A stretch of DNA of 44,941 bases from positions 1 through 44,941 of the forward strand of contig NZ_JACYTR010000036.1 of NCBI RefSeq assembly GCF_014841215.1, in the 5' to 3' direction. Shown piece by piece: positions 1 through 7,482 of the stretch. This DNA is from Pseudomarimonas arenosa. Lineage in GTDB: Bacteria > Pseudomonadota > Gammaproteobacteria > Xanthomonadales > Xanthomonadaceae. Numbering within the stretch: position 1 is the first letter of the stretch; each line of letters starts with the position of its first letter. Below the pieces are notes generated by a model that was not told the DNA's origin, made no database searches, and worked only from the letters and a program-made list of their open reading frames with translations. A program made the position numbers and the translations under genes.

Positions 1-2
1 CC

Positions 3-110
3 TTTGCAGCCACTTCATTGGGCTGGAGAGAAGTCGCAGACGACATGGCCGATTTGGGGCTCTCGGAAATGGGATTCTTGTTTCTCATGACAGCAGACTA
101 CCTTCAGTAA
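3..110 (+). CDS. 3' end of an unidentified protein (partial)
   Basis: An open frame enters from the left edge in the third frame and stops at a TAA at 108-110. About 35 residues are visible, ending MTADYLQ, with a mixed acidic/hydrophobic composition (ADDMADLGLSEMG) that looks like real coding sequence. It is the only one of the three forward frames that reads sensibly. It is convergent with the next gene, with a 24-nt gap. Too little is present to name a family. Confidence 0.4.
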   Translation, partial: FAATSLGWREVADDMADLGLSEMGFLFLMTADYLQ

Positions 111-134
111 TTTAGAAGAGGTAGCTGTCTCGCA

Positions 135-2105
135 TTACATTGGCACGGGGGGGCCGTCCTCAGCGGCCACACGCGCAAGTGCAACGTCCTCACCATTGCT
201 GGCCAAGCTCAGAAGCCAGTCGCCACCGGGCAGGTCATTGGCCCGAATCAGCGCCTCACCTAGCCCGCTTCGCATCCAGTGGACGCGACCTTGAGGACCA
301 ATCTGCAACAGATTCAAGTCGTCATCCAGCGCCAGAACCGTGCCGCTACCGTCGTGCGCCTTGATCACGATCAAGCCGGGAAAGTCGAAGTTGGCCAGCG
401 TGCTGCCATCCTCTGCAACGACATCCACTCGCGTCGAACTGCTCCCATGCCTCCAGATCGCCGTGACTCCGTTGGAATGCTGCAGCGAGTCCAACCCGCC
501 CTCGCCACCGGGATCGAGTCTTGTATAGGCGAGCAGCTCTCCGCTCTTATCGACCCTCACCCTGACCAACCCCTGCTCGTTGGGCTGTAACGACACGAAG
601 GGACTTCCCAACACTTCGATTGATCCGTCCTCAAGCACCCGCAGCTGCGAAGCCCTATCCATAGTCTCTCCTGGGATACTGAACACTGGCCCCAGAGGCT
701 CGCCCGTTTCAGTGCCAAAGCATTGGATAGAGACGCCATAGATTGCTTCGTCCAAACCACAAACCTGCTGCTCGTCGCCGGCGAGCATGAGTGGACCGAC
801 GCCTGCCAATGAAGGGGCTCCGACTTGGGTACGGGATACCTCAGTTGTCCACTGCACTTCACCGTTGTCTGATAGCTTAACGAGGAGGCTTGCATCCCCG
901 CCGCGGTGCGTGTGCGCGGTAACCACGCCTGTGGCGATCTTCGCAGCCCCCCGCAGCTCACGCCCCAGAGCTGCTCTCGGCTCAGGAACCGGATGGCGCT
1001 CACCGCTACTCAACTCGAGGCGCTCAAGCTCCACACTCAGTGGTGGACCGGGAGGGAAACGAACTCCACTCAGAACGAGCAGTTCACCACCAGCGAGCTG
1101 TGCAGCCACACGCTGATCGCGACTGAGCGGCGGCAGCACTTCTATCAAGGCACCGTCGTCGCCAAACTTAACAACTCGATCCCCGCGCAATGAGCTCGCC
1201 AACCACAGCGTATCGCCATTCAGGGCGCCAACGGCATGGGAGAGCCTCTCATCTTCCAGGCGAGCACTCCAACTGGGATTTCCGTCCGTATCGATGCCTT
1301 GCACGAACTGACGATTGTTCTCGTCAAGTACGATGTAGTAACTTCCGCTCGCGTCACCAGCTACGAGGTAGGGACTGCGAAATACCCCTTGGTAAGCCAG
1401 CCCGGTCTTCCAGCGGAGAGTTCCATCCTTACCCACTCGCCACAACTCGGTACCCGTCTCCAGCAAGAGATCGTCGTTATGGGCCAAGCGGCGCGGCGTT
1501 GCGCTGCTGAACGGCAGATCCAAGGTCCACAACAAGCCGCTGTCATCTACTCCGTGCAAGCGGCCAGGGGACCGCCCCGCCACGTAGGCGAACCCGCCTT
1601 CAGCAGTCAACACCGGTTCGCGCAAGTTACTTGCCTCGAGAACCAAGGTTCTGCTGCAGTCGGGCCCCACTCTCAAGACTTGCGCCATAGTAGCTTCGCT
1701 GTAGTCCAAGTGGAAAAGCGTGCTAGAGCTGGACGACGAAATTGGGTCGAAGCGCGGGTTGAAGTTCAGCAAGGGGCGCCCAAACAGTTGCCCCTGTGGT
1801 TCGCACGTCGAAGACTCGCGGTAAAGGAAAGCGCCGCCGCCGAACTGAACCGGATTTCCATATCGGATCGGCGTGGGCGAACCAATCTGTTCACCGCTGG
1901 CATTGTAGAGGCTCAGCAAGAGGGCAGTGCCATGGTTCGAGCCGAGTAAGACGAACCCGCCATCAGGCAACACGAGCGGGTTCCCTCTTATTGGCACTTC
2001 CGTTTCGACGGCAGCGGGCATAGAGAAATCCCACGTTGGGATCGCCGAACAAGCCATGCCTGTCCAGAATGTCAATGCGAATCCAACACCACTACACCGA
2101 ATCAT
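135..2105 (-). CDS. Secreted beta-propeller (PQQ-like) protein, unknown function
   Basis: 656 residues from the chosen start. An ATG at 2105 is preceded by a strong GAGGAGGT ribosome-binding site; the longer open frame upstream (to 2171) has none. The first ~20 residues form a signal peptide (MIRCSGVGFALTFWTG), so the product is exported. The rest is a run of short beta-rich repeats with recurring G-x-L-x-W or D-x-x-G turns (for example DDSGLLWTLDL, DTDGNPSWSARL, SDNGEVQWTTEV, PQGRVHWMR), typical of PQQ-like/WD-like propellers in which each blade compares a value with a display string. No catalytic motif is visible. It stands alone, convergent with the gene on its left and with no obvious operon partner. 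Exact function unknown. Confidence 0.75.
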   Translation of the reverse strand: MIRCSGVGFALTFWTGMACSAIPTWDFSMPAAVETEVPIRGNPLVLPDGGFVLLGSNHGTALLLSLYNASGEQIGSPTPIRYGNPVQFGGGAFLYRESSTCEPQGQLFGRPLLNFNPRFDPISSSSSSTLFHLDYSEATMAQVLRVGPDCSRTLVLEASNLREPVLTAEGGFAYVAGRSPGRLHGVDDSGLLWTLDLPFSSATPRRLAHNDDLLLETGTELWRVGKDGTLRWKTGLAYQGVFRSPYLVAGDASGSYYIVLDENNRQFVQGIDTDGNPSWSARLEDERLSHAVGALNGDTLWLASSLRGDRVVKFGDDGALIEVLPPLSRDQRVAAQLAGGELLVLSGVRFPPGPPLSVELERLELSSGERHPVPEPRAALGRELRGAAKIATGVVTAHTHRGGDASLLVKLSDNGEVQWTTEVSRTQVGAPSLAGVGPLMLAGDEQQVCGLDEAIYGVSIQCFGTETGEPLGPVFSIPGETMDRASQLRVLEDGSIEVLGSPFVSLQPNEQGLVRVRVDKSGELLAYTRLDPGGEGGLDSLQHSNGVTAIWRHGSSSTRVDVVAEDGSTLANFDFPGLIVIKAHDGSGTVLALDDDLNLLQIGPQGRVHWMRSGLGEALIRANDLPGGDWLLSLASNGEDVALARVAAEDGPPVPM

Positions 2106-2543
2106 CCCTTGCGACCTCCTCAGATTCAAAACACTCGCATCAGCCATGCATACTCCGCGCATCGACGGCACAGCGCCGAACCAACCACCGCGATAGGCCC
2201 TTCGCTTCGCTGCAGAGTTCTTGATTTGGTAACTTTAGGCTTGAACACCCTGTTCAACTTGAAGTCCCGCGCGTCCGGCACCGTTCGACAGGCTCACGGC
2301 AGGCATGCCCGTAGGCGCGGGCGCTTCACAGCGACTACTTCGCTGCACGCCAGCAGTCCATCCATGGGCTGCTTCATTGAACCCACCCGTTGAAACATCA
2401 ATTGGCTCGTCCATAGTGCGGCTCGCACGCACCTGGCGCCCGACGGTCGCCACCTACCATAGGCGCGAGCCACGCTTACGATTCTCCAACGGTGAGTACC
2501 GCGACGGTGCGCCAGCTTAGTCTGCCTACTATGCCAATCTTGG
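2106..2543. other. Intergenic region, no gene seen
   Basis: About 440 bases between the propeller gene and the TetR gene. I see no convincing CDS. Around 2277-2312 is the phrase CCGTTCGACAGGCTCACGGC followed by GGCATGCCCG, a kind of dispersed intergenic sequence that recurs in many proteobacterial genomes (recollection, not a search). The 5' part presumably holds the promoter of the leftward propeller gene. Confidence 0.4.
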
Positions 2544-2601
2544 CCTGTGCCGAACTCGGCGCGTCTGAAAAGTCCAGGATGGACCTGTTCAGACCGTCCC
2601 T
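2544..2601. repeat. Dispersed structured repeat A, copy 1
   Basis: 58 bp nearly identical (3 substitutions) to 44203-44260 in the same orientation. It contains two stem-loops: GCCGA/TCGGC with a 2-nt loop, then TCTGAA...TTCAGA enclosing GTCC...GGAC. The right end overlaps the stop codon of the TetR gene (2600-2602), so the element sits exactly at its 3' end. The second copy interrupts an IS110 transposase gene. Confidence 0.85.
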
Positions 2602-3199
2602 AGCGCGCCTTAACTTCCAACTCAGGCACCAGTCCAAGGAAGATCCGCTCAACGGCTTCCAAGTAGGCCGTGGGCGATTCACCTTGCGCAACCTTCAACG
2701 CCGCCCTGTCGAAGGCAGCGGAAAGTAGCTGTGTAAGCGCGAGCAAGCTGTCCTCCTGCCCAGGAACAGCTGGCAGCAGCGCAATGAGCCCTTGGTTCAG
2801 AGCCTGCGCGCCGGATGCATCACTGAGCGCAAGCTGCGCCGTCTGGTCAAGCACAGCCGGGGCTTGCACCAAGAGAATTTGCGCCCTGCCCTCATCGGCC
2901 ATTGCCTGAAAGTAGGCTCGTGCGCCCGTCATCAAGGCTTCCATCGGATCGTCGAGCGCTGCGGCTGCGGCTGTCACCCTGTCCGACACTTCTCGCGCCA
3001 TCTCGGTGGCCACGGCCGCAAACAGTTCGTGTTTATCACGGAAGTGATGGTAGAGCGCCCCTCTGGTCAACCCTGCTTCCTCCACCAAGGCCGGTGTACT
3101 GACCTCGCTGAAGCCTTGAGTAAGGAACGAGCGCTTGGCGACTTCCATCAAGACCGCACGCGTCGTCTCTCGTCGTTCCGCTTGGGATCTCTTGGTCAT
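2600..3199 (-). CDS. TetR/AcrR-family transcriptional repressor
   Basis: 199 residues from ATG 3199 ([10 protein letters not shown]); an in-frame ATG at 3214 would lie inside the putative operator. The N-terminal TetR helix-turn-helix is clear ([20 protein letters not shown] then [20 protein letters not shown], residues ~25-65), followed by an all-helical ligand/dimerisation domain (~70-199). Length is normal for the family. It is transcribed divergently from a VOC-fold enzyme, with two inverted repeats between them that match its expected binding site, so it probably represses that gene and itself. The first operator resembles, from memory, the E. coli AcrR site. The ligand is unknown. Its stop codon overlaps dispersed repeat A. 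Confidence 0.93.
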   Translation of the reverse strand: MTKRSQAERRETTRAVLMEVAKRSFLTQGFSEVSTPALVEEAGLTRGALYHHFRDKHELFAAVATEMAREVSDRVTAAAAALDDPMEALMTGARAYFQAMADEGRAQILLVQAPAVLDQTAQLALSDASGAQALNQGLIALLPAVPGQEDSLLALTQLLSAAFDRAALKVAQGESPTAYLEAVERIFLGLVPELEVKAR

Positions 3200-3209
3200 G
3201 CCCGCATTG

Positions 3210-3232
3210 TACATACATGCATAGTGTATGTA
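3210..3232. promoter_or_regulatory. AcrR-like operator 1 (TetR binding site candidate)
   Basis: Perfect 8-bp arms TACATACA and TGTATGTA separated by 7 bp, in the TetR/VOC intergenic region. The arms equal those I recall for the E. coli acrAB operator bound by AcrR, where the spacer is 8 bp. This is the expected place for TetR autoregulation. Confidence 0.75.
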
Positions 3233-3242
3233 TCATTCACTT

Positions 3243-3259
3243 ACATACACCGCGTATGT
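3243..3259. promoter_or_regulatory. AcrR-like operator 2 (half-strength)
   Basis: Perfect 6-bp arms ACATAC and GTATGT separated by 5 bp, starting 10 bp downstream of operator 1 and ending 14 bp before the VOC start codon. It has the same core as operator 1, so it is probably a second TetR site covering the VOC ribosome-binding region. Confidence 0.6.
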
Positions 3260-3273
3260 TTCAGGAGAATGCC

Positions 3274-3687
3274 GTGAAATCAACCCAGTACTACCCGGTC
3301 TTGATGACCGACAACGTAAAGGCCAAGGCTGCGTTCTATCAATCACACTTTGGCTTTCGGCCTCTGTTCGAAAGCGACTGGTATGTGCATTTGCAATCGT
3401 TGGAGGACGAATCAGTCAATTTGGCCGTGCTCGATCAGCAGCATTCGACGATACCCGCCGGCTACGGTTCGATCGCGCGCGGCATCCTGATCAACTTCGA
3501 AGTCGAGGACGCAGAGCAGGAATACGCCAGAGCAATCGCCGCCAAACTTCCGATCGTTCTTCCGCTACGCGACGAACCGTTCGGACAGCGCCATTTCATC
3601 ACCCGCGACCCGGAAGGGGTGCTGATCGACGTCATTACGCCCATCGCCCCTTCGGAAGAGTTCGCAGCGCAGTACCTCACGAGCTGA
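3274..3687 (+). CDS. VOC-fold (glyoxalase/bleomycin-resistance-like) protein
   Basis: 137 residues from GTG 3274, chosen because AGGAG lies 5 nt upstream; upstream in-frame ATGs (3217, 3256) would place coding sequence inside the operators. The sequence shows the paired beta-alpha-beta-beta-beta modules of the vicinal-oxygen-chelate fold: [20 protein letters not shown] at the start, [20 protein letters not shown] in the second half, and the characteristic [19 protein letters not shown]. The conserved RDP-G strand near the end is typical. Members bind metals or small antibiotics, or act as dioxygenases or isomerases; the substrate cannot be read here. Control by the divergent TetR gene suggests a detoxification or antibiotic-sequestration role. 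Confidence 0.9.
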   Translation: MKSTQYYPVLMTDNVKAKAAFYQSHFGFRPLFESDWYVHLQSLEDESVNLAVLDQQHSTIPAGYGSIARGILINFEVEDAEQEYARAIAAKLPIVLPLRDEPFGQRHFITRDPEGVLIDVITPIAPSEEFAAQYLTS

Positions 3688-3702
3688 AGCATCGATGTCT
3701 GG

Positions 3703-3735
3703 CTCCCGCCGCCTGCCCAGTTCAGCTGGCGGGAG
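3703..3735 (+). terminator. Hairpin after the VOC gene
   Basis: CTCCCGCC and GGCGGGAG form a perfect 8-bp stem with a 17-nt loop, 15 bp after the VOC stop codon. No T-tract follows, so this is a stem-loop that may end or protect the transcript and not a classical intrinsic terminator. Confidence 0.45.
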
Positions 3736-3994
3736 TCCTGACGAAACATCGGGTGTCGCCCTCACAACTTCAACGGTCATACATCGCCCACTCCACCGGT
3801 CGCGATGAAGAAAACACTCACCCCCCATCTTTGGCAACCGCCGAAGGTGGAGCTGGTTGCCACCACGCCAAGCTTTTGAGCTGGGTGATGCCGCCAATCG
3901 CAATATCCAGGCGCTCAGTGTTGTACCGATCTAGAACGAGTACGACGCTTCGCCGAACCAAAATATCGATAAGACAACCAAACAGTTAAGTAGT
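3736..3994. other. Intergenic, AT-richer, nothing recognised
   Basis: About 260 bases between the VOC hairpin and the small leftward gene. By eye it becomes AT-rich toward 3950-3995. No gene or known element recognised. Confidence 0.4.
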
Positions 3995-4225
3995 TTACGA
4001 CGATCGTCGATGTTGTCGCAGGTGGACTGCCGCAAACGAACTGAACACGGGAGCCCACTTCGGCCCCGGATAGTGGATAGCAACCTTGAGAAACACTCCT
4101 TCTTGTGGTTGCTGCGCCGTTTGATCCAAGCCGAACAAACCGATCGTTGTATGCGCTCGATCAGCTACCGGATGCACGTCGCCAAGTTCCCCGGGCATCG
4201 TTTTCATAACGTATCGTTTTTCCAT
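3995..4225 (-). CDS. Small hypothetical protein
   Basis: 76 residues from ATG 4225 (MEKRYVMKTMPGELGDVHP...), preceded by GAGGTAGG at 7 nt; the open frame extends further upstream (4276) without such a site. It lies 84 nt downstream of the DUF6882-like gene on the same strand and could be its last operon member. The sequence has a plausible protein composition (IGLFGLDQTAQQPQEGVFLK, IHYPGPKWAPVF) and no membrane segment. I do not recognise a family. Confidence 0.45.
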   Translation of the reverse strand: MEKRYVMKTMPGELGDVHPVADRAHTTIGLFGLDQTAQQPQEGVFLKVAIHYPGPKWAPVFSSFAAVHLRQHRRSS

Positions 4226-4309
4226 GTGGGTGCCTACCTCATCGTCAGGCGAGGTGCCCGCGAGGCAGGGCGGCAATTCGCTGGCTGTTCAGCGGTGATC
4301 GCTCTGAGA

Positions 4310-5011
4310 TCAGCGCCCTTCGTTCTCGGGCACGATTTCGACTTCACGTACTGCTGACGCAGAGTCGAAGCCGACCTTGATTGCGCAGGCCGGAGGTTCA
4401 GCTAGTTTGTGAGGGCGAGGGTGCGCTGTTAGGGCTGTCTCGCTCTCGATGAAATCGTAGCCGCAGAAATCCAACATCGAACGAACCATCGCTCGTTGAT
4501 CGAACGCCAGATATCGCTCATGCAGATGAGCCATCGACGCGAGAAGCGTACCGATTCGTGCAGGACCCACCCAAAGATCTGGCCCTAGTGCGTTCTCGAT
4601 CAGAAAGAAAAGCGCCCCGCCCTCGTATGGCGCTCGATAGTAGCAGGCGGTGCGATCTCGACCGGAGGCAATCGAAGACAGCAACGTACCATCGGCTACC
4701 GATGTTGGAAAACTTGCATCAACGAACTCGGCAATTCCATGCTGTTCACCGTACCTCTTGAGCGATAAGCAACTCCTCAACATGCCCGCTTCGAACTGAT
4801 TCACCTGATCGCCCCATGTCCAAAGCCACTCTCCATGCTCTTCTGTTCCGAGCAGCTGGATGGAGAACGCCAGATCGTCGCCAAACCGAACCTGCTCGCT
4901 CGACCAATCAACGATCCAGTCCCTCTCTCCCACAAGATCAAGGAAGGCGAGCTGTTTGACCATTGCCGCACCTGCGTGCTGCACGAACAACTCGTTAAAC
5001 GCTTTACTCAC
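4310..5011 (-). CDS. DUF6882-like hypothetical protein
   Basis: 233 residues starting at GTG 5011, with AGGAG 9 nt upstream. The start overlaps the 3' end of the SUKH gene by 8 nt, so the two are probably translationally coupled. The N-terminal half (DDLAFSIQLLGTEEHGEWLWTWGD) resembles the DUF6882 family, in which a predicted surface strand pair precedes a conserved WxWxW-type segment; this is from memory. No signal peptide or membrane segment, so it is cytosolic. Clustering with a SUKH protein suggests an immunity-type or other accessory role, but no toxin gene is visible. Function unknown. Confidence 0.7.
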   Translation of the reverse strand: MSKAFNELFVQHAGAAMVKQLAFLDLVGERDWIVDWSSEQVRFGDDLAFSIQLLGTEEHGEWLWTWGDQVNQFEAGMLRSCLSLKRYGEQHGIAEFVDASFPTSVADGTLLSSIASGRDRTACYYRAPYEGGALFFLIENALGPDLWVGPARIGTLLASMAHLHERYLAFDQRAMVRSMLDFCGYDFIESETALTAHPRPHKLAEPPACAIKVGFDSASAVREVEIVPENEGR

Positions 5012-5630
5012 TGTCCACAGCTCCTGAATTTACAGACATTGAAATCGCAGCACCTTGGGCTACCTGCTCGCACGAGATAAGCAGCTCGCCTTCATCGTTG
5101 TAGACGCTGGAGTAAGGCAGCAGCTGGCTGACAAACTCGCCGAAGGAATTGGCCACCAAAGCAATGTTGCCTTCGTCATCAATCAGCACTACGGTCGGAT
5201 TCCGATCTTGCTTCCTATAGTCAAGAGCCAACCACAGATGCGGATCGCTTTCGATCAGAACGATACCTTCAGGCAGCGACCATTCTGCGCGGATCTCCTG
5301 AGCAGCAAAGATCGAATCCGCTTCGTACTCAACCAGGGAAGCAAGGGCGCCGATCGGGTAGAAAGGCTCGTGTTCCATCCCAAGCCTCTTGCACCCGATA
5401 CGGTCGGCCACCGGGGTAACCCAGCTTCCTTCTTGATTGATCACCGACGGGTAGCCTGCGGGAAGTTCCACCCCGAAGCGTTCCCTGAACACTGCACTCC
5501 ACTGCAGGGCAGTGCGCACCTGAAAGCCGGGGATCTCCCGTAGCTCGCCACACGCCAAACAAACGAAGTACGCCGTACCCTGTATCACGTCGGGTCTTGG
5601 CAACTCTGCCTCGCATGCGATGCACTGCAT
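5004..5630 (-). CDS. Zinc-ribbon plus SMI1/KNR4 (SUKH) family protein
   Basis: 208 residues from ATG 5630; AAGAGG lies 9 nt upstream and overlaps the end of the preceding (restored) reading frame. Residues ~1-35 hold two CxxC knuckles (CIAC and CLAC), a small zinc ribbon. The remainder has SUKH-like features: an FGVELPAGYP entry helix/turn, HEPFYPIGALASL, HLWLALDYRKQDRNPTVVLIDDE and the closing ANSFGEFVSQLL helix. SUKH proteins in bacteria often neutralise polymorphic toxins (established for the superfamily), but many are orphans. It sits in a leftward cluster with a DUF6882-like gene and two further small proteins. No partner toxin is found here, so immunity is only a hypothesis. Confidence 0.8.
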   Translation of the reverse strand: MQCIACEAELPRPDVIQGTAYFVCLACGELREIPGFQVRTALQWSAVFRERFGVELPAGYPSVINQEGSWVTPVADRIGCKRLGMEHEPFYPIGALASLVEYEADSIFAAQEIRAEWSLPEGIVLIESDPHLWLALDYRKQDRNPTVVLIDDEGNIALVANSFGEFVSQLLPYSSVYNDEGELLISCEQVAQGAAISMSVNSGAVDSE

Positions 5631-5644
5631 CTCCACCAGCCTCT

Positions 5645-5913
5645 TCAGTCGTTCCAGGTTGTGAAACTCAGCTCAGGGATGTCAACGACGCTGATCTCGT
5701 CCTGCATCTGGCGTAGCATTTTTCCCAAACTTGTCGGTCAAAGAACCCTCCGCACGACCCGCCCTTCTCCGGCCTGGGAATCTCTGCCCAGTAGCGGTCC
5801 TGATTCTCGTGGTAGATGAACTGGGAAGTGACATCCTTGCGGTCAGTCAGGCCTGCGAAGCCGCCATCCGAGTTCATTCGATCGAGCAGCGCAACCACCT
5901 GTCGTGCACTCAT
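5645..5913 (-). pseudogene. Small cytosolic protein broken by a 1-nt frameshift
   Basis: The frame starts at ATG 5913 (MSARQVVALLDRMNSDGGFAG) and reads well through PRPEKGGSCGGFFDRQVWEK, then runs into an unnatural tail ending at 5668. One base added in the run of five T at 5719-5723 (plus strand) restores an acidic, protein-like ending (MLRQMQDEISVVDIPEL...TTWND) with a stop at 5645, just before the SUKH start codon. The restored protein is about 89 residues. The break is in a homopolymer, so it is either a true recent frameshift or a sequencing/assembly error. It lies between the MSYD-family gene and the SUKH gene in the same transcription unit. The family is not named with confidence. Confidence 0.7.
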
Positions 5914-5932
5914 GCGCTGCGGCCGACCCGCA

Positions 5933-6304
5933 TCAACCCGCTCGCCGCATGCGTAAAGGCAATAGAACACTTTCGTTCTGCATGTCGCAAAAACCAAGTT
6001 TGCGCTCGACGGCCGCCAACGAGGCTGCCCTCGCGCCTTCCGCACTCCGCGACCAACAGAAGGAAGCCGAAATGGCGTGACGATGGATGCTGTACTCGGT
6101 GAGACACGGGTGATCCACATCGTCTGTCGCGCAGTCGCCATTCATTGCTGGAAACTGCCACAGCATCGCCTGATGCCAGGAACGGAGAGCCTCGGTTAGC
6201 TCGGAGTGCTCCACACGCTGACTCAAGGCCTGACACCAACTGAGCAGGGCGAGCGACTCCTGCGGGGCCGCAGCAGGATCGAAAACAACAATGTCATAAC
6301 TCAT
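5933..6304 (-). CDS. MSYD-family small hypothetical protein
   Basis: 123 residues from ATG 6304. The N-terminus MSYDIVVFDPAAAPQESLAL and the middle (AMLWQFPAMNGDC, DVDHPCLTEYSIHRHAISASFCWSRS) match, from memory, a widespread family of small cytosolic proteins that begin MSYDL.VFDP and carry YSIG..VIYAAFAWS. The last ~15 residues (SVLLPLRMRRAG) diverge from what I expect. Those genes often lie beside SUKH-type proteins. No ribosome-binding site stands out. It is 67 nt downstream of the AraC gene and 19 nt upstream of the next ORF. Function unknown. Confidence 0.7.
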   Translation of the reverse strand: MSYDIVVFDPAAAPQESLALLSWCQALSQRVEHSELTEALRSWHQAMLWQFPAMNGDCATDDVDHPCLTEYSIHRHAISASFCWSRSAEGARAASLAAVERKLGFCDMQNESVLLPLRMRRAG

Positions 6305-6371
6305 GGTTCGACCAAGATACACAGTTCTAGTTTGCTTGAGACAGGCTGCTGAAATCACTATCAGTCGCCTG

Positions 6372-7235
6372 TTAGCGGGTAACTCCGAGCGACCTTCGGA
6401 CTTCACTCGCCGTTTCTCCGAAGTGTTGGTGAAATGCCCGCGCAAACGCACTGGGATTCTCGAATCCTGAAGCTGCCGCCACATCTGATACGGAGAGCGC
6501 GCTGACCTTCAGCAGCCTTCGAGCATGGCTTAGCCTATGGCGGCGGCAGTACGACTGCGGGCTGGTGCCGAACACCTCAGTGAACGCCTTGGTAAAGTAC
6601 CAGGGTGAGTAGCTACAGAGTTGCGCCAGGTCTGGGATCCGCGGCACTTCACTTGGATGACCTTCAATGTGCAAGCGAGCGCGCGTCAATCGCGCATAGA
6701 TTTCGCGCTTACGCTTGTTGGTGCGTCCAGGACAGCGATTGATCTGATCCCTGGGCAGGGACACGTCGACAATTGCATCAATCAACATGCGGCGTCTTGC
6801 CTCTGCCGATGGCCCGGCGTCGTCGGCCGCCCACGCAAGCATCGCCTGCCTTAACATCCGAAAGGAGCCAAGCCGTAGTCGGCCTCGCCCGTAGTGCATT
6901 AGGGCGGCACTCTCCACGGTAGAGACAAGACTATGATCAAGCAGCAGGACAGAGGCTAGCGTGCCGCGGTCGGCGCGCAGGGATAGTGGAGCGTTCGCGG
7001 GCAACACCAGCCATTCGCCTCGCGCCAGAAGAAACCGACCTTCACGAGCGACACACTCGACCGTTCCTCGAGCCACCGCAATCACAGTCAACGCGACGTC
7101 TCGGATATACAGTGAGCTCCGAGCCGGCATCCATGTCACCAGCAGTGGACTAAGCCGAATCTGATCAGAGTCTATCAGCAGCGCGTCGTGCGGCCGCAGT
7201 ACTTTCAGGCAAGGACGTTGGGTACTCGATGTCAT
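6372..7235 (-). CDS. AraC-family transcriptional regulator
   Basis: 287 residues from ATG 7235, preceded by GGAGGTG at 5 nt; the frame is open to 7331 but lacks a better start. The C-terminal ~100 residues carry the two AraC helix-turn-helix units: PRIPDLAQLCSYSPWYFTKAF with FGTSPQSYCRRHRLSHARRLL, then SVSDVAAASGFENPSAFARAFHQHFG. The N-terminal half has a cupin-like sensing pattern (VARGTVECVAREGRFLLARGEWLVLPANAPLSL, one strand per turn). It lies at the head of the leftward cluster of small proteins and could regulate them; the ligand is unknown. Confidence 0.92.
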   Translation of the reverse strand: MTSSTQRPCLKVLRPHDALLIDSDQIRLSPLLVTWMPARSSLYIRDVALTVIAVARGTVECVAREGRFLLARGEWLVLPANAPLSLRADRGTLASVLLLDHSLVSTVESAALMHYGRGRLRLGSFRMLRQAMLAWAADDAGPSAEARRRMLIDAIVDVSLPRDQINRCPGRTNKRKREIYARLTRARLHIEGHPSEVPRIPDLAQLCSYSPWYFTKAFTEVFGTSPQSYCRRHRLSHARRLLKVSALSVSDVAAASGFENPSAFARAFHQHFGETASEVRRSLGVTR

Positions 7236-7406
7236 GGGTTCACCTCCGCGCGCACTCAAGGGTTGGATCGACAGCGACAATCGGGCAAGGACCGCAGAAC
7301 TGCCGCGCTCTGTTTCGACTGCGGTCACCACCTGGCCGCACCGTCTCTGCCGTCAATCAAACACGACCTGTGCTCGATCCCAGTGGGCGCCACCAAGGGA
7401 AAGTCT

Positions 7407-7430
7407 GATCAACAACTTGCGTTGTTGATC
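7407..7430. repeat. Perfect 10-bp inverted repeat
   Basis: GATCAACAAC and GTTGTTGATC flank a TTGC loop, a perfect 24-bp stem-loop 170 bp upstream of the AraC gene and 25 bp from another perfect hairpin. No T-tract. It could be a REP-type element or an operator. Confidence 0.8.
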
Positions 7431-7454
7431 GCGGCGCTGCATCCGTGCACCACA

Positions 7455-7482
7455 GGAATCTCTGAACTTGTTCAGAGATTCC
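7455..7482. repeat. Perfect 13-bp inverted repeat (REP-like)
   Basis: GGAATCTCTGAAC and GTTCAGAGATTCC flank TT, a perfect 28-bp palindrome. The inner TCTGAAC/GTTCAGA arms match the second stem of dispersed repeat A, so the two may be related. A sequence this symmetric in an intergenic region is typical of REP-like elements. Confidence 0.8.

Noticed and set aside
1236-1949. 237-residue plus-strand frame inside the propeller gene
   Set aside because: No motif and full overlap with a gene that has a signal peptide and strong ribosome-binding site.
2235-2453. 72-residue minus-strand frame containing PAVSLSNG
   Set aside because: This phrase is the translation of a dispersed intergenic sequence (GTTCGACAGGCTCACGGC) and commonly gives false ORFs.
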